Assembly: GCA_035048485.1 (NCBI GenBank)
Contig: CM068583.1
Span: 70,498,231-70,562,230 of the forward strand
Length of the DNA stretch: 64,000 nucleotides
From: Pteria penguin
Lineage: Eukaryota; Mollusca; Bivalvia; Pterioida; Pteriidae
Direction of reading: 5' to 3'
The notes beneath the pieces are model-generated. The model made no database searches and had not been told where the DNA came from. It worked only from the letters and a program-made list of their open reading frames with translations. Both the position numbers and the translations under genes were made by a program. Shown piece after piece: positions 20,665-33,342 of the stretch (position 1 is its first letter; every line of letters starts with the position of its first letter).

Positions 20665-22879
20665 TGAATAGAATCAATGTCTGGTCATTGTAATCAGTGA
20701 GGGAAATAGCCATTCTGGTTTAGTTGAATTTGGCTTGTACTTCTCAAGTTGTAATTGCATGTGGTTCAGTGGTTTAAATTTCCTAAGATTATTTACTAGT
20801 AATGAAAAGTAGTCATTCTAGACTTGTATGCCAGGCGCTCAACTTCACTTGCTGGCACTTTGGATCATAATCAACCTATCATAATGAATAACGCATTGTT
20901 GTAGGACATTCAAAATTATATAAAATAATTATATGAATTTTCATAAATTTGAAGAAAATTATTGCTTTAACTGAGCACTATGACCATTCATGAATCATGT
21001 GATTCATACCAAGTATTTAATTAGTCAATATTGTTATTTAATAGATTTAATTAAATCTGTAAGAAATGCTAAAAAAGGATACTCAATATTAGTGGCCAGT
21101 GGTTGTTTTACTATGAGTGAACATGAATATGAATAAACACTGGCTGTTTAATGTAAGTTACCAGTGACTGATTGCATATTCAGGGCCTTTCAGTTTTTGG
21201 CCTGTCTGTCTGTCGGTTTTTGGCAAACAAACAGCATAATCATTAACATTGATCAATTAGAGATGGGGCTAAGATATATCAGATATGTATAACATGCGAT
21301 AAACCTTGTGATCTACTTCCAAACGTTTATCAATGGTTTCTATCTTGATGTATCAGTGTTTCAAAAACACATCAAGGAAGTCTTTGGGTAAACCAGATGG
21401 TTTAAATGTTTTGACATGTCTTTGAGTGAGTAAAACATGTTGAAATATTTTTGCCAAATGTACATGTATTTGTATATAAAGTTATACACAAAGCACTTAA
21501 TGAAATGATGTAATATCAAATAGGTGTACATAAGTAATTTTTCCTTGTAATTATGATGGAAAAAGGAATGAACATGTAAAATTTCTATTTTATCAGTTAA
21601 AATTACAACATAGAAAAACATGCTCTTTATATCTATTTATTTTTTTGTTTATACTTTATATGAAAGATAATGACATCAGTTATGTCACATAGATGATGTC
21701 ATATGTCATGTCCATACTGAAGGCATTTGTGGTATTATTGACATGTCAGTCTTGAGTGAATAAAGACTGATGGTACATTTTGACATATCACTTGTCTATT
21801 CAAGCCTTTTCAGGGTTATCGATCCTTGGGTGACATCATAGATACTCTGTCAAAAGGAAGGGATGGGGAAAATAAAATGGTGTTGATTTGTCTTCCTAAA
21901 AAGTAGTATGCATATATTTATAAATGTAACAAAAGAATGTAAAACAAAACTATATGTCTTAAACATATTTCTGATTATAACTGACCACATCATATAGAAT
22001 ATTTGCATCAATTTTGTGTCAATATAAGGGGGACGGGGTTCCATTATTTTGCTTATTTTTAAATTTATCATGGTTATATAAAAATGATTACCGGTATGTT
22101 ATATTGTAGAGAGTGTAATGTAAAATTATAAACCACACATGTAATTATAAACCACATGTAATTATAAACCACACATGTAATTATAAACCACATGTAATTA
22201 TAAACCACACATGTAATTAATCTCTATAAGATCTACCCTGTCATTGTTTTTACAATAATGATTTGGGGATAAAATAAAGGAGGGGGGTGGGGGTTAGGGT
22301 GATAATATCTTACTTTGCGCAAAATCAGAACTGGATACATACATATTTTTTATGTTCATTAAGTACTTATACATGTTAATGTAGAATGAAAATAAATCAA
22401 GAAAAATAGATTTGCACATATTTTTCATTATCAGCGCTCTAAATATCTAATTTTGATGCATATGTAAGGTGGATAATTTAGCAGCCAGGGATGCATGACA
22501 GTCTTTTCTTTCATTAATAAGGGATTCTAAAATAATACCAAACCATGAAGGAAAGATACTATGCTACAAAGAAGAGTCGTTTAAATCAGCTGATTTACAC
22601 AGAATTATCCATGCAATACAATCTATAATAGATGATAGTGTTCAGTTAAGGAATTACCAGAATTTTGATTTCTTGACGAAATGAAAACAAATATGGATAG
22701 ATAGGGTTTTAACAACACCAACTTATTTGCATCTTATATTTTTCATCAAATGAAAAAAGAATATTTAGAAAAGCACATATTTCTCACTGGAATTTTCTTA
22801 GGGATAGATAACCCTTAATTTGTATTGTTTTTCAAAATCAGTAACTCTATAATCAATGTCTGTGAAGTATGATTTTAAG
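20665..22879. other. Intergenic AT-rich sequence
   Basis: No gene recognised. A small ~36 bp repeat (GTAATTATAAACCACACATG / AACCACATGTAATTATAAAC, about 22121-22218, roughly 2.5 copies) is the only clear structure. Minus-strand frames at 21361-21621 and 21850-22071 are low-complexity and have no family character. Confidence 0.6.
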
Positions 22880-23350
22880 TTACTGTCTGCGCCACTCACT
22901 CTGGAAACTGGAAAATCTGGATTTTCAGTTATTCATCTTCAGAATAATTTCAAAAATGCAAAACCATTCGATAGATCTTGTTTAGTCGTAACTTTTGGTG
23001 TATGCTATATGTTTGTATGAAGAAGCATTCATATTTTATAGACAAAAATCAATATTAGATAAGGCGATTTCCATGTTAAATTTTGACGTGACATCGCCCA
23101 GTTTCCCATAGACTCAATGTTAAACATTGGCGACGTCACGTCAAATTTAACATAGAAAACGCCCTATCTAAAATGATTTTTCCCTATAAAATACGAATGT
23201 TTCTTCGTAGAAACATATAACATACACCAAAAGTTACGACTAAACAAGATCTGTCGATTGATATTAATTTTGTAGAACTATTTTAAAGATAATTATGTGA
23301 AAATCCAGATTTTTTGGTTTACAAAGTGAGTGGCACGTGCAGTAGATACA
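22880..23350. mobile_element. ~470 bp foldback (inverted-repeat) element
   Basis: The left arm (from about 22880: CGCCACTCACT, AAATCTGGATTTTC, GATCTTGTTTAGTCGTAACT, TTTGGTGTATG, TTTGACGTGAC) and the right arm (GTCACGTCAAA, CATACACCAAA, AGTTACGACTAAACAAGATC, GAAAATCCAGATTT, AGTGAGTGGC) are inverted copies along almost the whole length, meeting near 23100-23120. Arms are about 220 bp. No open frame of note. No target duplication could be called. Confidence 0.82.
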
Positions 23351-24568
23351 GTTGTAATGTTGAACCATATGAGGTATTTTTGATTGAAGTTTTAATGTGT
23401 TTGTATGCCAAACCACATGTCACATAGATGACATCATAGGTGATGTCTATATTGAAGGCATTATTTGTGATTAAATGAATGTTTGGTGATTAATGTTGCT
23501 TATATTTTAAGTCTGTAGTGTGATACTTATTTACATACACAAGCATTGAATTAACACTAATTTTTAAGAGCTAATAAATGTTAATTTTAAAAATACAAAA
23601 TATAACATTCATTTTGTTATTGTGTTCACCTCAGCCAAAGGTTGTAATGAGAATTAAGTGAACAACAATGTACATGTATCTGTCATCTGTACATCCACCC
23701 TTTGTCCATAAGTTAACGTTTGCTTTTTCAGCTTCTTCTTTTGGAACAGTTTAAGGGATTTTGAACAAAAGAAAAATAAAAGTAGTATGAATAAAGTATT
23801 TATGATTCCTCTTCATCTATTGAGGGATGGATCAAGATTCATAACGGTACACTTTTTGACAGACTTCTTCAGACTGGTAACTGATTACATCGACAAACAA
23901 AATGTTTTAGTTCTATTTCAAAATCAAATGTTTGATAGAATTTTAACTTTTTCCCAGACATTTTTTAACATTTTAAATGATTTTTATTTTATACGGAATC
24001 CAAGATTTGGCCTGTCTGTCTGTTCTTTTGTCTGTGACAAAATCTTAAACATTGGTTTTGATAAAACTTTTCAATCGTAAGAGTTAGGGCTTCCAACTTC
24101 ACATGTGTATTATTGTGACAAGACATTTCCGTCCCTTTATTAACTTTTGACCTTGTGACCCTTCACCTACATTTCCAAAATTTTCACATTGGACTTCGTT
24201 GCCGCCAAGTGCATTTTTGTGTCACAAAAGCATCTGATTTTTATTTTCATGTTATTACTTTGATATAATGCTCAAGTTTTTGTACTTTATTGCAACAAAG
24301 AAAATTAATGTTACGGTATAGAATTTTATAACAAAATAATATTCAAATAGTTTCTAAGGTGGAAAAAGGAAGAGATGAGACCATTTTGAAATTATTGAAA
24401 TGGACTTTCTCTCAGATTTTCATAACATATGGAAAGAAGTTAGGAAGTGGTGTTATATAATACAATATGGCTGCCATGATTCTTAGAAAACTTGATGTAA
24501 ATTTGTATACATGTAATTGAGACAATGTAAATACTAGAAACTTTACATGCATTTTCAACACAATTTTA
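23351..24568. repeat. Degenerate dispersed repeat and AT-rich DNA
   Basis: From about 23628 (CACCTCAGCCAAAGGTTGTA) to 24240 there is an old relative of the hairpin-headed families: GTCATCTGTACATCCACCC, AGCTTCTTCTTTTGGAACAG, ATTGAGGGATGGATCAAG, then a second type ending GTTGCCGCCAAGTGCATTTT. The frame at 23787-24080 falls inside it. Nothing recognised in 24241-24568. Confidence 0.5.
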
Positions 24569-24885
24569 GCTCACTTCAGTCAAAGGCTGAAGTGAATTAT
24601 AATTGTCAAATTGTTGTCTGTTAACTTTTCACATTTTGTACTTCTTCAGAACCATTGAAGGGAATTTTACAAAATTTGGTAGGAATGAAGTACAAAAAGT
24701 CCCCCACAAGCATTGTTCTTTTTCAGCCAGATCTTTCAAGAGATGGACCCAGAAGGGCGACATGTGTCTCGGAGGGTGCCTTCCGTTGACAAGCTACTTC
24801 TTCAGACAGTCTGCATAGATAATCGAACTGAAAGCAACAGTGATCTGGAAGGGAGTCTTAAAAAGGGCTATTTTGGTTGTTTTTT
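24569..24885 (+). mobile_element. Family A partial element (head only)
   Basis: A head hairpin AGCTCACTTCAG...CTGAAGTGAATT is followed by the family's first monomer (TTCTTCAGAACCATTGAAGG) and a second piece (ATGGACCCAGAAGGGCGACA), then the full copy begins at 24886. The tail is missing, either because the next copy inserted into it or through deletion. Confidence 0.65.
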
Positions 24886-26855
24886 AGCTCACTTGAGCCA
24901 AAGACTCAAGTGAGCTATAGTCATAGTGCGCCGTCTGTCGTCGTCGGCGGCGGCGTCCGTCCGTCGTTAACTTTTTCACATTTTCAACTTCTTCTCTGAA
25001 ACTACATTGCAGATTTGGATCAAACTTTGTGTAAATGATGTACTCAAGGTCCCCTATAAAAATTGTGTTCGGGATCCAGATTCCCTCAGGGGTGGATCCA
25101 GGGCGGGGCCAAAAGTGCCCAAAACGGTACCATACATCTTCTCCTCCAGAACCAGTACATATATGGGGAAACTAATTGCATTTCAACAATCTATAAAGAT
25201 GGGTTATTAAAAGTTGTGTTCGGGGTTAAGATCTGTTGAATAGAAATTTACGCTTTTTTGACGTGTTTTTGGACTTGGTCATTTCAATGCTGAAATGTGT
25301 CATGTTTTTCAGTTAATTGATATTGATGATTTCTTAATGACTATTTTGATCATAATTGTGGTAAGGGATTTTACTGTGAAAGAATTTTGTCATTATCTCA
25401 ATTTTTGGATTTTTTATGAATTTTTTAAGACTTCCAAAAAAAGGGGGGGGGGGGGGGTTTGGCCATTTTTCACATTTTCAACTTTTTCTACAAAACCACA
25501 TGAAAGATTTTAATGAAACATGGAATACATGAAGTACTAAAGGTCCTCTATCAATTTGGTAAATTTCATCCGAATTGGTTAACAGATAATGCCACCATGT
25601 CTAAAAAGTAGGTCTCACAATGGTACATATACCACTTGGTAATTGAAATATGGAGAGTAGCGGTTCAAATCCAGCTGTGGTCAAAAATTTTTTTTCATTT
25701 CTTTACAAATCTAAATAAGTTTTTAGATGTTTCTCAACACTCAAAAAAAAAAGGGGGGGGGGTTGTTGGTCATTTTTCACATTTTCAACTTTTTCTACAA
25801 AACTGTTAGAAGGATTTTAATAAATCTTGGTAGAAATAAGCCACTTATGATCCTCTTCAAATTCTGTTGTTTTCGTCCAGACCTCGTTACAGGTGGCGCC
25901 ACCATAGTCAAAAGTAGGTCACAAAAGAGTTCCCTCCTTTAACAATATTCTTTTTCATACGGGCTGTATACAGAGACAAACAGAATGCATAGAAATGATC
26001 TAGAGGGATGAGTGAAGACGTATTGTCATTTTGGTTCCCTTCCAAAATCAAATTTTAGAATTTTTTTTTCGACATTTCTTTGGACTTGGTGATTTCAATG
26101 CAGAAAAGTGTCATTTTTCCTAGTTAATTGATAATGATGATTTCTTATGGACTATTGTGATCATAATTATGGTAAGGAATGTTACTTTGAAAGAATTTTG
26201 TCAATATCAAGACTTCCAAATGAGGGTGTATAGGAACAATTCAATAACATTTTTCACTTCTGCTGTTATACCACATAAAAGATTTTAATGTAACATGGAA
26301 TACATCAAGTACTAAAGGTCTTCTATCAATTTGGTAAATTTCATCCAAATTGGTTAACAGATAATGCCACCATGCCTAAAATAGGTCTCACAATGGTACA
26401 TATACCACTTGGTAATTGAAATATGGAGAGTAGCAGGTCAAATCCAGTTGTGGTCAGAAATTTTTTTTTCATTTCTTTACACATGTAAATAAGTTTTTAG
26501 ATGTTTCTCAACACTCAACATATGAAATTAGGCAATTTTAAGTTAGATCTGGACAATATTTGAAACAATTGTTGTTCATGACCCAGACTTGAAATCAGTC
26601 AACAAAAGGCCCCACCTAAAGAAAATGACTAACTTGTTGCCCTGAATGACATCTTGCAGAGACAAAGGAAATGAATGGATGTGCAAAAAAGGTTTTTTTT
26701 TTTTATTATTCTAGTCTGAAATAAAATTTGACATATTTTCAACATTTGTGTTGACTTAGTCACAGTAATGCAAAAATAAATGAATTCTTCCTTCATGCAT
26801 GACTGATCATCTAGGTACTCAGGTGAGCGATATAGGCCCACTTGGGCCTCTTGTT
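24886..26855 (+). mobile_element. Family A dispersed element, copy I (~1.97 kb)
   Basis: Head AGCTCACTTGAG, loop CCAAAGA, CTCAAGTGAGCT (12 bp perfect arms), then GTCGTCGGCGGCGG / GTCCGTCC. The body has several monomers starting near CACATTTTCAACTTCTTCTC and poly-G/poly-A tracts (AAAAAAGGGGGGG). The tail is CTCAGGTGAGCGATATAG (inverted copy of the head motif), a hairpin GGCCCACTTGGGCC, then TCTTGTT. Copy II at 29664-31700 is collinear. No protein; frames inside are spurious. Confidence 0.8.
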
Positions 26856-26876
26856 TTCTTTTCTGAAAAAAAATTT

Positions 26877-29612
26877 TAAGGCGTCGAGCATTTGCTCGAC
26901 AGTCTTCTGGCGATCGTAAAAATTTTACCTCTGCACCGCCTTTTTAATTCACGTAACAAAGTAGTACCTTCTTTAAAGTACTTAAAGTAGTAAAAGTTCT
27001 TGCAAAACCGGCTTTGTTATCCTTGTTATTGAAATTTCATTGCACAGAAATAAGTTTAAGCATAGGTCTGCTAAACTTAAATTATCAATATATTGCCCTA
27101 AAACACTTATTAGTCTGTCGCTTATTGTGTGTGTTAAAATATTCATTCGCCGTAATGACGCAAGCCGATTATGAATTACAATCGCACTTCATGGGAATTT
27201 TTCTAAATATGGGGAAGACCACGTGACATATTGCCTTATTTGGAGAAATCGTAGTAGAACGCTTGTAACACACGCGGTCAAGGCCTAATTTGACATATAA
27301 GCGCCAATATGGAAACCGATCGCGCAATCTTCGAAATATATATAATAATATAAATAATGTAATAATAATATATTCAGATATAAATTTCAGTCTAAAAAAG
27401 AACATAAAATATTTCATAGAATCCTAAATATAGACTGGCAATGCGTGTTACAAAGATCTTAAAATATCTAGACAGGTGACCACTAATTCATAACGAGGCT
27501 GACCTAGGTTCAAGTGACGCGTTATCGGTTATTTTTTATCTCACTTGATTTCGTTTTGTTTCAATCATTTAACCTAGAATCAAAAAATATCGACAAAATT
27601 AATTACATCCTCAAGGCTAAACATCACGAGCCTCTCGTAAATTACATCAGGTACTGTATACCTATGCTGTGTATGCTACTGCAGACGAATTTTTAAAATA
27701 TCTACACGCAGTGTGTACAGCTTCTTATCTGCCCTTACCGCCTGTGCTATAAATAACACTTGCTGGACAGGGAATAACCGTTACAAAATGGCGGTGGTCA
27801 GTTGTCTCTTCGCGCAGCGATAGCAAGCAAGAGCAGGTAACTCCAGTCTATCTTAAACAAGCATAGCTTTTAAAAAAGCTTAGGTTGCAATCGAAATAGC
27901 ATTAAATGTTCAAAATGTTGGTCACAAAGCCAAATAGCTTTATGTAAATAGGAATTACTTGTTTTTGCGCAGTTGTGAATTTTCCCGCTTAAATTTCTAA
28001 AGCCCCGCCTCATTTTTGAGTCGGCTTCGTTGAAGCCGCACTCATTGCAATCACTTTCTTTTCAGGGGTTATAACTTTCACTACCGATATAGAGCTTACT
28101 ACGCCGCTGAAAAATAAAGTGCCGAAAAATTACTGATTTTGTCTTAAAAATTCTTGATCAGCACAATGTACCTTTAGCTCAGTTAATTTAAGCTAAACAT
28201 AAACTAGTTTCAATAACTCGAAAAAGGAGTTGCAATAATGTTTTCAAATTTCGCGTAATAATATGTAGTTGTGACTACTTTACGATGTGTTTACCACCGA
28301 CACCGTCGGATGTACTCGATTGTGTAGTTCTCCGGACAAAGCATTTGTCTTGATCTTGTATCGCTTGTTTTTATCGAGATTTTTCAATTAAAGTTTTCCC
28401 CAACATGTTCTGGAACTTTAGTTCTTTTTCACATATATGACAAATTTAAAGATCGATCTTCCCGCATTTCCTCTGATAATGAAAATGCATTATAAATATT
28501 TAGCTAAATGTTGTATGTTTCTAAATATAAATGATGTCAAATCATTATGAGAATCGTGAATAAGATGGTTATTTAATGTCCCACTTGAAGGAATGTCGTT
28601 CCTTGACTCAGCTTCGACTCGTGACAACAATGCAGTAAAACTTGTTGCCATGAAGTTGTCGATTGCACGTTCATTTCGGATACAAGCAATTGCAAACTCT
28701 TTGCCGTAAGATAGTATGAAGAGAGCAAATTTTATTAGCATTTTGTACATAGGTATAATGACGATGTAGTTGCAACAAAGACCTAATTCCCCCCACGACG
28801 GCATAAAAAATGGCAGCCGAGAAAGTTTTCAAATCGCCTACAAAATTTAAGGCGGATGTAAAGGATGATGGCATGGATTAAGACAGAATTTTAGATTGAA
28901 TGCATGAAAAATAATTTTAAGTAGAACTCACATGTGAAGATTTTATTCCAAATCAACCGATAAAGTGCGATTGTGATTCACAATCGGCTTGCGCCATTAC
29001 TGCGGACGGCATGGCGTTGTAGCCCTTACACGTGCACATACAATAAACGACCGAATAATAACTACTGTGTTAGGACGATATATAGAAGTAGCCTAGACAA
29101 AAACTGTAACCTAGACCATATCTTAAAACAAATTAAGCATAAGGCTTTCATATTTTACAGGCAATGGTAACAACTCGTCCATTTCTTTGTAAAAAAATGG
29201 CAATGGTGTTCGATTGATTTCACATGTACATTCTTTGTGATAGGACATTTGACACATTTCTGCAAGAATGACGTAAAGAACAATAAAATGTTAAGATGTC
29301 ATAGTCAATACCAATTATAACCCTTGACTTCCTCCTGACAACGGACCTCATCGAGAAACTGCTTACCATCTTACTTTAGGACAAAGCCCCACCGGAGAGC
29401 TATGTTGTCCACTGACAACTTTCATTCACATTTTGATATTACTTTTTGTATATGATATATGGTTGTTGGTCCTTAAGCTTTTATTTTTACTCTATTCCAA
29501 AAATTATCGGAATTCAACAAAAAAGGTGAACACGACTGGTCAATTTCTTCTACTTTTGACAGCTTTAAATCAAATATAGCTCGACGCCTTTGTGGCTCTT
29601 CAAGCCTTTGAT
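26877..29612 (+). mobile_element. Family I dispersed element, copy 2 (~2.7 kb)
   Basis: Head AAGGCGTCGAGC, then ATTTGCTCGAC (hairpin GTCGAGCA/TGCTCGAC). Tail GCTCGACGCCTT (exact inverted copy of the first 12 bases) and GGCTCTTCAAGCC. Paralogue of 15075-17148 and holding the empty sites for the three small insertions there. It has its own extra ~780 bp block (about 28016-28795) that opens with a hairpin GAGTCGGCTTC/GAAGCCGCACTC, and extra sequence at 29310-29445. It sits between two family A copies. Confidence 0.8.
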
Positions 29613-29663
29613 TTTTACCTCTTTTTGGACTTAGTTCATTTTCAGGTAATGTCTTAGATTTTT

Positions 29664-31700
29664 AGCTCACCTGAGCCAAAGGCTCAAGTGAGCTATAGTC
29701 ATAGTGCGCCGTCCGTCGTCCGTCGTCGGCGTCGTCGTCGTCGTCCGTCGTTAACTTTTTCACATTTTCGACTTTTCTTCTCTGGAACTACATTGCAGAT
29801 TTGGATCAAACTTTGTGTAAATGATGTACTCAAGGTCCCCTACTAAAATTGTGTTCGGGATCCAGATTCCCTCAGGGGTGGATCCAGGGCGGGACCAAAA
29901 GTGCCCAAAAGGGTACCTCTCTTCAAACATCTTCTTCTCCAGAACCAGTACATAAATGGGGAAACTAATTGCATTTCAACAATCTATAAAGATGGGTTAT
30001 TAAAAATTGTGTTTGGGGTTAAGATCCGTTAAATAAAAATTTATGCTTTTTTGACGTGTTTCTGGACTTAGTCATTTCAATGAAGAAAAGTGTCATGTTT
30101 TTCAGTTAATTGATATTGATGATTTCTTAATGACTATTTTGATCATAATTGTGGTAAGGAATATTATTGTGAAAGAATTTTGTCATTATCTCAATTTTTG
30201 GATTTTTTATGAATTTTTTAAGACTTCCAAAAAAAAAAGGGGGGGGGGGGTTGGCCATTTTTCACATTTTCAACTTTTTCTACAAAACCACGTGAAAGAT
30301 TTTAATGAAACATGGAATACATGAAGTACTAAAAGTCCTCTATCAATTTGGTAAATTTCATCCAAATTGGTTTACAGATAATGCCACCATGTCTAAAAAG
30401 TAGGTCTCACAATGGTACATATACCACTTGGTAATTGAAATATGGAGAGTAGCGGTTCAAATCCAGCTGTGGTCAAAAAAATTTTTTTTTTTTTTACACA
30501 TCTAAATAAGTTTTTAGATGTTTCTCAACACTCAACATATGAAATTAGGAATTTTACCTTTAAGACTTCCAAAAAAAAAAAGGGGGGGGGGGGGATTGGC
30601 CATTTTTCACATTTTCAACTTTTTCTACAAAACTGTTTGAAGGATTTTAATAAATCTTGGTAGAAATAAGTCACTTATGATCCTCTTCAAATTCTGTTGT
30701 TTTCGTCCAGACCTCGTTACAGGTGGCGCCACCATAGTCAAAAGTAGGTCACAAAAGAGTTCCCTCCTTTAACAATATTCTTTTTCATACGGGCTGTATA
30801 CAGAGACAAACAGAATGTATAGAAATGATCTAGAGGGATGAATGAAGACGTATTGTCATTTTGGTTCCCTTCCAAAATCAAATTTTAGAATTTTTTTTCG
30901 ACATTTCTTTGGACTTGGTAATTCAATGCAGAAAAAAAAGTGTCATATTTCCTAGTTAATTGATAATGATGATTTCTTATGGACTATTGTGATCATAATT
31001 ATGGTAAGGATTGTTACTTTGAAAGAATTTTGTCAATATCTCAATTTTTGGATTTTCTATGAATTTTTTAAGACTTCCAAATGAGGGTGTGTAGGAACAA
31101 TTCAATCACATTTTTCACGTCTGCTGTTATACCACATGAAAGATTTTAATGAAACATGGAATACATGAAGTACTAAAGGTCCTCTATCAATTTGGTAAAT
31201 TTCATCCAAATTGGTTAACAGATAATGCCACCATGTCTAAAAAGCAGTTCTCACAATGGTACATATACCACTTGGTAATTGAAATATGGAGATATTTTTT
31301 TTTTCATTTCTTTACACATCTAAATAAGTTTTTAGATGTTTCTCAACACTCAACATATGAAATTAGGCAATTTTAAGTTAGATCTGGACAATATTTGAAA
31401 CAATTGTTGTTCATGACCCAGACTTGAAATCAGTCAACAAAAGGCCCCACCTAAAGAACTAACTTGTTGCCCTGAATGACATCTTGCAGAGACAAAGGAA
31501 ATGCTTAATATCAAAATCACCTGAATGGATGTGCAAAAAAGTGTTGTTTTTTATTCTAGCCTGAAATAAAATTTGACATATTTTCCACATCTGTGTTGAC
31601 TTAGTCACATTAATGCAAAAATAAATGAATTCTTCCTTCATGCATGACTGATCATCTAGGTACTCAGGTGAGCGATATAGGCCCACTTGGGCCTCTTGTT
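29664..31700 (+). mobile_element. Family A dispersed element, copy II (~2.04 kb)
   Basis: Collinear with copy I: head AGCTCACCTGAG/CTCAAGTGAGCT with a longer GTC/CGTC run, then the same monomers and poly-G tracts, tail CTCAGGTGAGCGATATAG, hairpin GGCCCACTTGGGCC, TCTTGTTT. Differences from copy I are mostly homopolymer length and small indels. Frames such as 30130-30324 and 31149-31376 are inside it and not genes. Confidence 0.82.
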
Positions 31701-32049
31701 TTAGACTGCTTATAAAGCATTGGTTTAATGCATTTTACCTGATTTAATTGACTGATGTAATTGGAAAGAAAGGGAATACTAAATAATTTTTTGGTTTTTA
31801 GTATCATTTTCCCCCAATTTTTATGCCTCCAGATCGAAAGATCGATGGCGTATTGTGTTTTACCAGTCTGTCTATCTGTCTGCTGTCAACTTTAATTTAC
31901 GCCGGAACTTTTGAACAGTGAGAGATAGAGACTTCATATTTAGCATGTATACTCCACTAATGAAGTCCTTTCAAATTAATCAAGGTCATTGATCTTGTCA
32001 ACTTGGCCGTGTCCTTTGTCCTACATTTCAAAATTTGCTTTATTTTGGA

Positions 32050-33297
32050 CTTTATGGTTTCTATTCAAAAATCAAAACGTTTTGACCTCATTGACAAATT
32101 TAATAATACTTGCAGATATCTGGATTACATTTTGGTTATCGACAACCCTGAATTCGAACAATTTTTATCAGAAATATATCCACCAGAGCTCACATTGAAT
32201 AAAGCTAATACTTGAGATAAATCTACACCTTTCTTAGATTTAAACATCAAAATTATCAACCACCTAATATATACTAATATTTATGATAAACGTGAGGATT
32301 TTAGATTTCCCTTACTTGGATGGCGATGTCCCTCGACTCACATGATATGGTGTCTATATATCTCAATTAGTTCGATTTGTCAGAGGCTGCACCGATGTTT
32401 TGGACATTCATAAACGAAATTTACAAATTACTACTAAACTTTTAACTCAGGGTTACAGATATCACAAGCTAAGAAAAACATTCGGCAAATTCTTCAGATT
32501 TTATTCAGAACTTCTATCTAAATTTGAAAATATTTCTTTTCAACAGTATGTATCTAATGGAATTTCCCATCCTAGTTTTTACGGTGATTTCGTATATAAA
32601 CTAAGGAAAGTAAAAGGCTCCGATAACATTATTTTATCATGTAATAAAATAGTCAAACGTCTTCTAAATAGACAATATGATATTGAAGTCATCAAAAAGA
32701 CTATAGGTCTTGTATTTGGCCCCTCTACAGCCTTATGCAGACTTTTACTTGAACGTTGCACGCTGACTAACTGGGCGGTGAGGACTATATGACGGGCCTT
32801 GTCCAAACCTCTTTCAGAGGAGACATGGTCCTGAACCTCGTCCCCTCTGACTGTTAGTCGGGACTCCTACAGATCTAGGGTCTTAGCTCGCTTTCAGACT
32901 GGCAGAGCACGGTTTATCATGTTGATGTCGCATATATTTTATACCATTATGTGTTTTACAATACCTTACGTGTTTATATTTTTATGACCTCTCAATATGC
33001 GATACCTGTTGACCCTTGTTCTTTACATGGAGGATTATTTATAAATTTTTAAATGTACGTCCTTTGATTGTTCTGCTGTTACGGTGAGTGGGAAGGTGGG
33101 CCCGTAAACCGGTTAAGCACACCATTTGTTTGGCTTTTGTCAAATTAAATGACCGTCCTAAGTCGGTATCGTAATTGCACTACAATCAAATATTTTTGTA
33201 ATGTGCTATATGTTCTTGTATATTATTTATATTCATGTATTGTATAGCTCCATGGTGACTTCTGCCACACAACTGAGCCAGTAACTCCTCTTTTTTC
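32050..33297 (+). mobile_element. Penelope-like element copy 2, 5' truncated
   Basis: Begins in the RT between motifs B and C (FMVSIQKSKRFD), so most of the RT is missing. It runs through the thumb block to a 3' tail identical in layout to copy 1. In motif C the second aspartate is tyrosine (YLDY), which by itself would abolish activity. It carries the same TGA after LNKANT as copy 1 and lacks 14 bases in the following segment (TTTTAGATTTCCC versus the longer text in copy 1). Confidence 0.85.
32400..32792 (+). pseudogene. Penelope-like RT thumb remnant (copy 2)
   Basis: A 130-residue frame starting DIHKRNLQITTKLLTQGYRY and ending in ALCRLLLERCTLTN. It is the intact version of the block at 8355-8732 and keeps the base that copy 1 lost. 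No endonuclease domain follows before the untranslated tail. Read on its own it is a fragment; the minus-strand frame 32579-32806 is its shadow. Confidence 0.82.
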
Positions 33298-33342
33298 TTT
33301 TATTGCCGCCGAGGGCATTCGCGTTTCACAGACCTCTTGTTC

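Larger units (their letters stand above)
31825..33342 (+). mobile_element. Family C dispersed element, split by a Penelope-like insertion
   Basis: Left part 31825-32049: head ATGCCTCCAGATCGAAAGATCG with a hairpin GATCGAAAGATC, then CTGTCTATCTGTCTGC, CTTTTGAACAGTGAGAGATA and CAAAATTTGCTTTATTTTGG. Right part 33298-33342: ATTGCCGCCGAGGGCATTCG, CAGACCTCTTGTT. Elsewhere in the window the sequences ...TTTTGGACTT and GTTGCCGCC... follow each other directly (for example 24187-24225), so the two halves belong together and copy 2 of the Penelope-like element sits between them. Confidence 0.72.

Noticed and set aside
16499..29170. Two identical 65-residue ORFs (16499-16696, 28973-29170) as conserved genes
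   Set aside because: The surrounding DNA of the two family I copies is equally similar, so protein identity reflects recent duplication, not selection; no known domain.
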